From JAMPXD01 sp041481895 (GTDB lineage Bacteria > Desulfobacterota > Desulfuromonadia > Geobacterales > Geobacteraceae): 11,115 bases of DNA. The stretch spans positions 1 through 11,115 of the forward strand of contig JBGPCQ010000101.1 of the NCBI GenBank assembly GCA_041481895.1, written 5' to 3'. The notes under the pieces are model-generated. The model was not told the origin of the DNA. It did no database searches and was given only the letters and a program-made list of their open reading frames with translations. A program made the position numbers and the translations under genes. Of the stretch, positions 1 to 5,070 are shown piece by piece (position 1 is the first letter of the stretch; each line of letters begins with the position of its first letter).

Positions 1-534
1 CGAGACCCCCAGGAAACCTGAAAAAACGACGTAGGCGATTACCGCCGCGCCCCCCATGACGACCCCCCTGGTATAGTCGGTCGAAAAGAGCCAGGCAAAG
101 ATCATCCCGATCCCCTTGAACTGGGCGATACAGTAGATGACCGAGATGGCGATGGAGATGAGGGCCGCAACGAGACGGGCCGCGGGCGAATCATAGCGCT
201 CCCCGACGAAATCGGGGGCGGTGTGCTTGCCGAAGCGGCGGAGCTGCCCCGCCAGGAGGACCAGGAGGAGCACGTAGCCGCCGGTCCAGCCGATCACGTA
301 GGCAAGGGCCATGTACCCTTTCAGGTAGAAGAGCCCGGCAATGCCGAGGAAACTCGCAGCGCTCATCCAGTTGCTGGCGATTGCCGCGCCCCCCCCTATC
401 CTGCCGGTGTAGCGCCCCCCGAAGCCGTAGTCGGTGGTGTCCCTCGACTTGTTGAAGAGGCCGACCAGGATAAACGAGGTGAGCACCCCCACAACCATGA
501 CCAGGGGCCAGAATTGTGCCGGTTCGTTATTCAT
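1..534 (-). CDS. Sodium:solute symporter (SSF, ActP-like), N-terminal 178 residues, cut by window edge
   Basis: Large subunit of a cation-coupled solute permease of the inner membrane. The open frame runs from ATG at 534-532 to the left edge with no stop, so only about the first third of a usual 500-600 residue SSF protein is visible. The N terminus MNNEPAQFWPLVMVVGVLTS starts a first membrane helix (about residues 8-27). The segment SNWMSAASFLGIAGL (about residues 54-68) closely resembles the ActP-type MSAASFLGI motif, and a KHTAPDFVGERY loop and at least two more hydrophobic helices follow. The start codon overlaps the last 8 bases of the upstream small gene (ATGAATAA) and has AGGAGGGACAGG just before it, which suggests translational coupling. 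The substrate cannot be read from this piece. Acetate or another short carboxylate is a guess from ActP likeness. Family assignment is firm, substrate is not. Confidence 0.85.
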   Translation of the reverse strand, partial: MNNEPAQFWPLVMVVGVLTSFILVGLFNKSRDTTDYGFGGRYTGRIGGGAAIASNWMSAASFLGIAGLFYLKGYMALAYVIGWTGGYVLLLVLLAGQLRRFGKHTAPDFVGERYDSPAARLVAALISIAISVIYCIAQFKGIGMIFAWLFSTDYTRGVVMGGAAVIAYVVFSGFLGVS

Positions 535-853
535 AGGTCCTGTCCCTCCTGCGGCTGTGGCGCTCCGTCAGCCGGTCGATGTAGACATTGAAAATGAAGC
601 AGAGAAAAACGAACCAGAGAGGGAGGAACTGGGCGGTAAACCAGAAGTGAAAGGGGAGGTTGAATATATGGAAGCCGGACAGCAGGTTTCCCCGGCGGGA
701 AGAACCGTTCAAGAGGCCGACAAAAAACTGGAAACCGAAGGTCATCACCCCCCAGCCGAACAGCGAGGTGAAGATGATGACCACCTCCTCAGTCATGTAT
801 CCCTTTTTAGGCCTGAACAGATTTACCGTATAGATGTCATGTTTCCGGTCCAT
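527..853 (-). CDS. Small two-helix membrane subunit of the symporter (DUF4212-like)
   Basis: A 108-residue membrane protein that directly precedes the SSF permease and overlaps it by 8 bp. Two hydrophobic segments are visible, at about residues 23-48 and 74-92, separated by a loop with the motif LPFHFWFTAQF. It ends in a basic, charged tail (RLTERHSRRRDRTYE). The hydrophobic helix, then F/L-P-x-x-FWF, then a second helix, then DRL resembles the small DUF4212 partner found before many SSF symporters. That match is from memory and not from a search. Its likely role is assembly or stability of the permease; no catalytic residues are expected. ATG 853-851 is chosen because GAGGAGG lies 6 nt upstream (866-860). 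The closest alternative is the DUF485 (YjcH) family, which partners ActP, but the FWF motif fits DUF4212 better. Confidence 0.75.
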   Translation of the reverse strand: MDRKHDIYTVNLFRPKKGYMTEEVVIIFTSLFGWGVMTFGFQFFVGLLNGSSRRGNLLSGFHIFNLPFHFWFTAQFLPLWFVFLCFIFNVYIDRLTERHSRRRDRTYE

Positions 854-876
854 GATGAACCTCCTCGTAGCAAGCT

Positions 877-968
877 AAGGATGAATTATGAAGTATGAAT
901 TATGAAATTTCAACCTTCTACCTTTGATTCCTTCAGAGTTCAGCCTTCATAATTCATAATTCATCCTT
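877..968. repeat. ATGAATTATGAA repeat cluster with 16-bp inverted arms
   Basis: AAGGATGAATTATGAA at 877-892 recurs as its exact reverse complement at 953-968. Further 12-mers of the same unit lie at 895-906 (plus orientation) and 946-957 (minus orientation), so there are at least four copies in 92 bp, facing each other across a loop of about 40-60 bp. The right arm covers the truD stop codon and last codons, so the final residues of TruD (IMKDEL) are written in repeat sequence. It could fold into a stem-loop in RNA read through from truD. There is no T-tract, so it is not a classic terminator. Confidence 0.75.
885..913 (-). promoter_or_regulatory. Putative sigma-70 promoter of the symporter pair
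   Basis: Read on the minus strand, TTGAAA (913-908) and CATAAT (890-885) are separated by exactly 17 nt. Each hexamer is one base from consensus. The expected start near 878 gives a leader of about 25 nt before the GAGGAGG site and ATG at 853. The promoter is built from copies of the ATGAATTATGAA repeat, so the match could be a by-product of that AT-rich repeat. Confidence 0.45.
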
Positions 969-2153
969 CATAATTTCCCGCAGCACCGTGGTGGCATAGG
1001 CGCCCCGGGGGAGCGAGAAGGAAACGGTAAGCCCCTCCGCATCAATCTCTGCATGGGGCTCCCCGAGGGGCGCCCGGAGCGGCCGGCGCGCCCCTTCCAT
1101 CCCCAATCCGCCCGGCAGGTCGAAATCCGCCGGGGTGAGTCCTTCCTCTTCCAGGAGCGCTTCTTCCCTGAGACGCGGTTCCCCCTCGGGGAAACTCATC
1201 CGGTAGCCGAACAGGGGACCGGTGGCCGATATCTCGAAGGCCTCCGCGCGGGCCGCCTCGGCAGCCGCATCGGTGACGAGAAAACAGGCACCGTTGTCAT
1301 GCTTCCAGGCCAGGTCACCTGCCATGACCCGGTCAAAACCGTCAAGTCTCTCTTCCAGCACCTGGTCAAACAGGGACGATTGGAACGCGGAGAGATAGAG
1401 CTTTTTCAGTCGCGGATGGACGGCATACAACGCCTTTTCGCAGGCATCGGGACGCCCGGCAAGGCGCTGGAGGATGTCGCGCTCAGTCCGGCAATGGCCG
1501 GGGAACAGCCTGATGCTTGCCTCGATCTCCCCCCGCCGGTAGGCCTCTATCGCCTCACGCCACCGGTCGTCCCGCACCGCGGCCGGGTCGCCGATGATCC
1601 GGTCGATGGCCGCCCGGCAGTCCCGCTGCACGAGGGCGCGTCCGACCAGGTGCGAGTTCCCCTGCACTCCGTAGCGCTGGGCGCCGAAATAGTTGGGGAC
1701 CCCTCTCCTCCCGAGCACCGCCAGCACAGCCCCGGCTTTTTCCAGGGCGCCTTCCCTGACCCCGCGCACCCTGATCCGGAATCGGTTCCCGGCCAGGTGC
1801 CCCAGCCGCAGCTTGTTCCTGTGGAGCGCCGCCGACAGCACCCTGATGCCCGGCAGTTCCAGCGCCGACACCTGCTCCGGCGGCACCCGCGGAATGGAAA
1901 TGGTCTGCCGGGTTATCCCAACCGCGTCCTTCATCCCCGCGTAGCCGATATCGCGGTCGGAGACCCCGAGCGCCCGGGCGATCCTCCGGAGCGCCTCGAG
2001 GGTGGTCAACCCACGCTTCTCGATGACGGCGTAGGTATGCTCCCCCTCCCCGCACGGAAGATAGAGCGGGACCTCCTCGACCATGAAGTCCTCCGGGGAC
2101 TCCTTGATCACCCCTCCGGTGCCGGGGAGGTCGGATGTCAGATAACGATGCAT
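954..2153 (-). CDS. truD: tRNA pseudouridine(13) synthase TruD
   Basis: Cytoplasmic enzyme that isomerises uridine 13 in the tRNA D-arm to pseudouridine. The 399-residue frame has the family hallmarks: an N-terminal IKESPEDFMVEEVPLY segment, the catalytic motif YAGMKDAVGITRQ with the presumed nucleophile Asp76, NYFGAQRYG (from Asn154), an inserted middle domain, and the closing FSLPRGAYATTVLREIM. Length is slightly above the roughly 350 residues of E. coli TruD. The ATG at 2153-2151 is preferred over an in-frame TTG at 2168 because GGTGAGG (2166-2160) sits 6 nt before the ATG and would lie inside the gene if the TTG were used. It lies downstream of trmB on the same strand, but a gap of about 330 bp filled by a fold-back repeat separates them. 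Whether trmB transcription reads through into truD is unclear. The last codons lie inside the 877-968 repeat. Confidence 0.95.
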   Translation of the reverse strand: MHRYLTSDLPGTGGVIKESPEDFMVEEVPLYLPCGEGEHTYAVIEKRGLTTLEALRRIARALGVSDRDIGYAGMKDAVGITRQTISIPRVPPEQVSALELPGIRVLSAALHRNKLRLGHLAGNRFRIRVRGVREGALEKAGAVLAVLGRRGVPNYFGAQRYGVQGNSHLVGRALVQRDCRAAIDRIIGDPAAVRDDRWREAIEAYRRGEIEASIRLFPGHCRTERDILQRLAGRPDACEKALYAVHPRLKKLYLSAFQSSLFDQVLEERLDGFDRVMAGDLAWKHDNGACFLVTDAAAEAARAEAFEISATGPLFGYRMSFPEGEPRLREEALLEEEGLTPADFDLPGGLGMEGARRPLRAPLGEPHAEIDAEGLTVSFSLPRGAYATTVLREIMKDEL

Positions 2154-2159
2154 GAGAAA

Positions 2160-2166
2160 CCTCACC
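2160..2166 (-). promoter_or_regulatory. Ribosome binding site that decides the truD start
   Basis: On the minus strand GGTGAGG is followed by six bases and then ATG at 2153. This favours that ATG over the upstream TTG at 2168, which has no purine-rich site in front of it. Confidence 0.6.
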
Positions 2167-2182
2167 AAATCAAAACCATTTT

Positions 2183-2477
2183 CACCACTAAGACACTAAG
2201 GCACCAGGAAAACCTGAAATATTTTTTGTTCATTCTTGAAAAAGTTGAAAAGCTTTTTTGCCTCAAGATTACCTCATGATTCCTCGGATTTAGAACCAAA
2301 AAATTTCTAAAATTGAGCGTAATCTAGAAGTAATCGTGAAGCTAAAACCGCCTTTTATCTTGATTTTGTATGTGCGCTGTACCAGGTAAAAGCTTTCAAT
2401 TTAAATGCGAAAGATTTTTTTTGGTTTAAAACCTTAAAACGGTTTTGACTTTTTTTATGCCTTGGTGCCTTGGTGGT
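2183..2477. repeat. Left composite fold-back repeat between trmB and truD
   Basis: The whole trmB-truD gap (2169-2483) is repeat-like. Its outer ends are an 8-nt tandem motif facing itself: CACTAAGACACTAAGG (near 2184-2199) and, on the other strand, CACCAAGGCACCAAGG (near 2458-2475). Inside lies the 184-bp core 2223-2406 that is also found inverted at 3236-3419. The core is itself an imperfect palindrome: CTCAATTTTAGAA and TTCTAAATCCGAG face each other across an 8-9 nt centre (minus-strand reading), with flanking GCTTCACGATTAC / GTAATCTTGAGGC arms and outermost TTGAAAGCTTTT / AAAGCTTTTCAA arms. It encodes no protein. It starts immediately after the trmB stop codon. Confidence 0.8.
2223..2406 (-). 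repeat. 184-bp core repeat, copy 1 (inverted relative to copy 2)
   Basis: Reverse complement of this stretch aligns without gaps to 3236-3419. By-eye counting gives about 19 mismatches in 184 (about 90 percent identity). Position x in one copy pairs with 5642 minus x in the other. The most conserved and least palindromic part reads, on the minus strand, TACCTGGTACAGCGCA then ATACAAAATCAAGATAAAAG, which fixes the orientation. Confidence 0.9.
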
Positions 2478-2483
2478 TATCCT

Positions 2484-3107
2484 TCAGATTTTCCGGTAGT
2501 GGATGAAATATATTTTCTTCCCCTCCGCCATGAACTTATTCATATACTTGGAAAGGTGGTACCCCTCCAGCTCGTGGCGGTAGAGATCGGGGGCAAGCAT
2601 GTTGGCAAAACCGGGCAGGCCCGGCATCATTCCGGCCACATCAATGCCGTAGTCGTCAAAATCGGTGGCGAAATAGACGTCCGCTCCCGCTGACAGGTAG
2701 TCGGCAAGGAACTCCATGAACTGCCGGTTCACGAGCCGCCTTTTGCGGTGCTTCTTCTTCGGCCAGGGGTCGGGGCAGTTGATGTAAACGGCCGCGAGCG
2801 ACCCTTTCGGGATACGCTCCGTGATGAACATCCGCGCCTCGTCCCGCGCCACCCGTACATTCGTCAATTCTTCCCGATCGATGCGGCGGCAGGTCTTCCA
2901 GCATCCCTTGTTATAAAAGTCGATGGCAATGAAATTCCGGTCGGGAAGGTCGGCGGCGGTCCTGACGATAAAATCGCCGATTCCGCAGCCGATCTCCAGC
3001 GCCAGCGGCCGGTCATTGCCGAAAATGGCGGGCCAGTCGGCGGGGCTTGTCAGCTGCCCGACCCGGATAAAATTGGGGGAATCGATATGGATGAAGGATT
3101 GGGTCAT
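2484..3107 (-). CDS. trmB: tRNA (guanine-N7-)-methyltransferase TrmB
   Basis: Transfers methyl from S-adenosylmethionine to N7 of guanosine 46 in the tRNA variable loop. The 207-residue protein has the class I methyltransferase motif LEIGCGIGDF (residues 37-46), a second-strand acidic turn FIAIDFYNKGC (59-69), and the TrmB signature NCPDPWPKKKHRKRR (110-124), which carries catalytic and tRNA-binding residues. A C-terminal EGYHLSKYMNKFMAEGKKIY element (181-200) corresponds to the usual T-K/Y-E/N-x-x-F-x-x-x-G tail. Length is normal. ATG 3107-3105 is supported by CGAGGAG about 5 nt upstream. The gene with its presumed promoter is enclosed by two inverted 184-bp repeats (2223-2406, 3236-3419), unusual for a housekeeping gene. 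truD follows on the same strand, so the pair forms a tRNA modification group. Confidence 0.95.
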   Translation of the reverse strand: MTQSFIHIDSPNFIRVGQLTSPADWPAIFGNDRPLALEIGCGIGDFIVRTAADLPDRNFIAIDFYNKGCWKTCRRIDREELTNVRVARDEARMFITERIPKGSLAAVYINCPDPWPKKKHRKRRLVNRQFMEFLADYLSAGADVYFATDFDDYGIDVAGMMPGLPGFANMLAPDLYRHELEGYHLSKYMNKFMAEGKKIYFIHYRKI

Positions 3108-3135
3108 CTGCTCCTCGGAATCTGCTGGTTGGCGT

Positions 3136-3146
3136 ACAATAGCACA
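3136..3146 (-). promoter_or_regulatory. Putative extended -10 promoter of trmB
   Basis: On the minus strand TGTGC-TATTGT gives a TRTGn extended -10 with a four-of-six -10 hexamer (3141-3136). A start near 3129 would leave a leader of about 22 nt. The -35 region 17 nt upstream is poor (TTTTCC), which is acceptable for extended -10 promoters. The same octamer TGTGCTAT occurs in the rhlB and ligA promoters. Confidence 0.35.
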
Positions 3147-3180
3147 GGTAATGCCGCGGGAAAAGGGACAAATGCAGTGA

Positions 3181-3453
3181 GGAAGGCGAAAGCGCGGAAG
3201 GCTGGAAGGAAAGTCAAAAGCTTTGGATCTTTTGTATTTAAATTGAAAGCTATTACCTGGTACAGCGCAAATACAAAATCAAGATAAAAGGCGGTTTCAG
3301 CTTCAAGATTACTTCAAGATTACTCTCAATTCTAGAAGTTTTTTGACTCTAAATCCGAGTAATCGTGAGGGAATCGCGAGGCAAAAAAGCTTTTCAACTT
3401 TTTCAAAAATAAACCAAAGCTTTTACTTCCCCCCTTCCACGCTTGCCTTCCGG
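3181..3453. repeat. Right fold-back element upstream of rhlB
   Basis: Outer arms 3181-3225 and 3414-3453 face each other: GGAAGGCGAAAGCGCGGAAGG and AAAAGCTTTGG on the left recur as the reverse complement of CCAAAGCTTTT plus CTTCC...CGCTTGCCTTCC on the right, with a few small gaps. Between them lies core copy 2 (3236-3419), which is itself imperfectly palindromic. The whole 273 bp can thus be drawn as one long interrupted hairpin. No open frame fits it. It fills most of the 401-bp gap between trmB and rhlB; the trmB promoter lies left of it, and its right end supplies the presumed -35 box of rhlB. It looks like a MITE-like or fold-back insertion, but no target duplication was identified. Confidence 0.7.
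3236..3419 (+). repeat. 184-bp core repeat, copy 2
   Basis: Aligns without gaps to the reverse complement of 2223-2406 with about 19 differences. Contains a short internal tandem repeat (CTTCAAGATTA at 3301-3311, nearly repeated at 3313-3323) and the mirrored AATCGTGAGG / AATCGCGAGG pair at 3361-3380. Confidence 0.9.
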
Positions 3454-3471
3454 TTTCTGTTGTGCTATTCT
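3443..3471 (+). promoter_or_regulatory. Putative promoter of the rhlB-like gene
   Basis: TTGCCT (3443-3448), a 17-nt spacer and TATTCT (3466-3471) with TGC in front give a sigma-70 promoter with an extended -10. The expected start is near 3478, about 30 nt before the ATG at 3509. The -35 box is part of the right outer arm of the fold-back element, so the element may have contributed the promoter. Confidence 0.5.
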
Positions 3472-3508
3472 ATCCAGTTGAAATAACTATAAAAAGAAAG
3501 AAGGATAC

Positions 3509-4888
3509 ATGAAATTCACCGAACTCCCCCTGCTCGATCCGGTGCTGCAGGGGATCGCCGATGCAGGGTTTACCGAGTGCACCCCCATCCAGGAAAAGGC
3601 CCTCCCCCTGGCGCTTATGGGCAAGGATGTGGCCGGCCAGGCCCAGACCGGCACCGGCAAGACCGCCGCCTTCCTCATCACGCTCTTTACCCGGCTCCTG
3701 AAGAGCCCCAGGGAAACCAGGGAGAAAAATCCGCGGGCGCTCATTCTTGCCCCCACCCGGGAACTCGTGGTGCAGATCGAAAAGGACGCCCAGCTCTTAG
3801 GCCGCCACTGCGGCTTCACCATCCAGGCCATCTACGGCGGCGTCGACTACATGCTCCAGCGGGACGCCCTCAAGGAGGGGGTGGACATCGTCATCGGCAC
3901 TCCCGGCCGCCTCATCGACTACCTGAAACAGAAGATCTACACCTTGAAAAGCATCGAGGCGCTGGTCATCGACGAAGCCGACCGGATGTTCGACCTGGGG
4001 TTCATCGCCGACCTCCGCTTCATCCTCCGCCGCCTCCCCCCCTATGATGAGCGCCAGAACATGATGTTCTCCGCCACCCTCAACCGGAGGGTTATGGAGC
4101 TCGCCTACGAATTCATGAACGTTCCCGAAAAGGTTTCGGTGACCCCTGAGCAGATGACCGCGGAACTGGTTGAGCAGGTCCTCTACCACGCCGCGCGCAA
4201 AGAGAAGTTTCCGCTGCTTTTGGGGCTCCTCAGAAAAGAGGGGATGGAACGGACCATGATATTCGTCAACACCAAGCGGGAGGCGGAATTTCTCCACGAC
4301 CGCCTGAACGCCAATAATTTTCCGTGCCGGGTGATCTCCGGCGACGTGGAGCAGAAAAAGCGGCTCCGCATCATGGAAGACTTCAAGAGCGGCAAACTGC
4401 CGATACTGATCGCTACCGACGTCGCCTCCCGCGGCCTGCATATCGATGGGGTCTCCCACGTCATCAACTACGACCTCCCCCAGGACTGCGAGGACTACGT
4501 CCACCGCATCGGCCGCACCGCCCGGGCCGGCGCCGAAGGAAAGGCGATCTCCCTCGCCGACGAAGACGGCGCCTTCTACGTCGAGGCGATCGAGGAGTAC
4601 ATCAAAGAGAAGATCCCCACCGTATGGGCGGAAGATGACATGTTCGTCCACGACTATATACGGACCAAACAGAAGCCGCGGGAACCGCGGCCGTCCGGGA
4701 AACCCTCCCGCGGGGGCCGGCCCGGCGACAAGCCGAAGGCGAAGCCGCACCGGGCGGCAGCGCCCGCCCCCAAGCCTGCAGCGTCCGTCCCGCCCGCGGC
4801 AGCGGGTGAGAGTGAGGGTGAGGCGAAGAAAAAACGCCGCCGGCCCCGGCGGAAGAAGCCGGCGGGGGAACAGCCTGCGGCTGAATAG
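3509..4888 (+). CDS. rhlB: DEAD-box RNA helicase, RhlB-like
   Basis: ATP-dependent RNA unwinding enzyme of 459 residues. Motifs in order: Q motif with Phe3 and TPIQ (25-28), Walker A AQTGTGKT (45-52), PTRELVVQ (82-89), GTPGR (130-134), DEAD (155-158), SAT (188-190), IFVNTKREAEFL, SGDVEQKKRLRIM, ATDVASRGLHI and HRIGRTARAG (332-341). The stretches DRMFDLGFIADLRFILRRLPP and GDVEQKKRLRIM follow E. coli RhlB closely, so it is called RhlB-like over other DEAD-box groups. In E. coli RhlB works in the RNA degradosome; membership here is inference. The tail after about residue 385 is low-complexity, rich in Lys, Arg, Pro and Ala, and probably a disordered RNA-binding extension. The start has AGAAAGAAGGA just upstream. 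Single-gene unit: own promoter and a strong terminator at 4901-4930. Confidence 0.92.
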   Translation: MKFTELPLLDPVLQGIADAGFTECTPIQEKALPLALMGKDVAGQAQTGTGKTAAFLITLFTRLLKSPRETREKNPRALILAPTRELVVQIEKDAQLLGRHCGFTIQAIYGGVDYMLQRDALKEGVDIVIGTPGRLIDYLKQKIYTLKSIEALVIDEADRMFDLGFIADLRFILRRLPPYDERQNMMFSATLNRRVMELAYEFMNVPEKVSVTPEQMTAELVEQVLYHAARKEKFPLLLGLLRKEGMERTMIFVNTKREAEFLHDRLNANNFPCRVISGDVEQKKRLRIMEDFKSGKLPILIATDVASRGLHIDGVSHVINYDLPQDCEDYVHRIGRTARAGAEGKAISLADEDGAFYVEAIEEYIKEKIPTVWAEDDMFVHDYIRTKQKPREPRPSGKPSRGGRPGDKPKAKPHRAAAPAPKPAASVPPAAAGESEGEAKKKRRRPRRKKPAGEQPAAE

Positions 4889-4900
4889 TGCTATGCAATA

Positions 4901-4930
4901 AGAAAAGGCCGTGGTGACACGGCCTTTTCT
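4901..4930 (+). terminator. Rho-independent terminator after rhlB
   Basis: A perfect 13-bp stem, AGAAAAGGCCGTG against CACGGCCTTTTCT, closes a GTGA tetraloop 12 bases after the stop codon. The A- and T-rich stem ends make it usable from either strand, so it could also protect against read-through from the convergent rep gene, although the downstream T-tract is short on both sides. Confidence 0.85.
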
Positions 4931-4941
4931 ATTCGTGAAAC

Positions 4942-5043
4942 GCAGGGCAATCCTTGCGGTTGCCTTTGTATACTGCCTATGTAGGGATACCCCTTGCGGG
5001 TATCCAAATCCTGAAACGGGTACCCGTGAAGGGTACCCCTACA
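4942..5043. repeat. REP-like palindrome cluster, three units
   Basis: Unit A, 4942-4964, starts GCAGGGCAATCC and ends CCTTGCGGTTGCC. Unit B, 4980-5005, starts TGTAGGG and contains a perfect hairpin GGATACCC-CTTGC-GGGTATCC. Unit C, 5018-5043, contains GGGTACCC-GTGAA-GGGTACCC and ends CCCTACA. Units B and C form an inverted pair, with TGTAGGG and CCCTACA at the outside ends. Unit A is a diverged copy in B's orientation. This is the layout of REP/BIME intergenic repeats. It lies between the convergent rhlB and rep genes, the usual place for such elements. Confidence 0.8.
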
Positions 5044-5070
5044 TGAATCAATTCACATTTTTACCCGCCC

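Noticed and set aside
223..898. Two plus-strand frames (223-591 and 434-898) opposite the symporter genes
   Set aside because: Both are antisense to the symporter pair, whose proteins have clear membrane helices, ribosome sites and family motifs.
877..968. Possible CRISPR-like array of ATGAATTATGAA units
   Set aside because: Units are short, occur in both orientations, have no regular spacing or spacers, and no cas genes are near.
2154..2168. TTG start adding five residues to TruD
   Set aside because: The added codons contain the GGTGAGG ribosome site of the ATG at 2153.
1053..2279. Open frame of 408 codons on the plus strand opposite truD
   Set aside because: Antisense shadow of TruD with Arg/Pro/Gly-rich composition and no recognisable motif; it also runs through the non-coding repeat.
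2169..3453. Insertion sequence or composite transposon carrying trmB
   Set aside because: No transposase frame exists between or inside the repeats, and no target duplication is visible; only the repeat pair itself can be supported.
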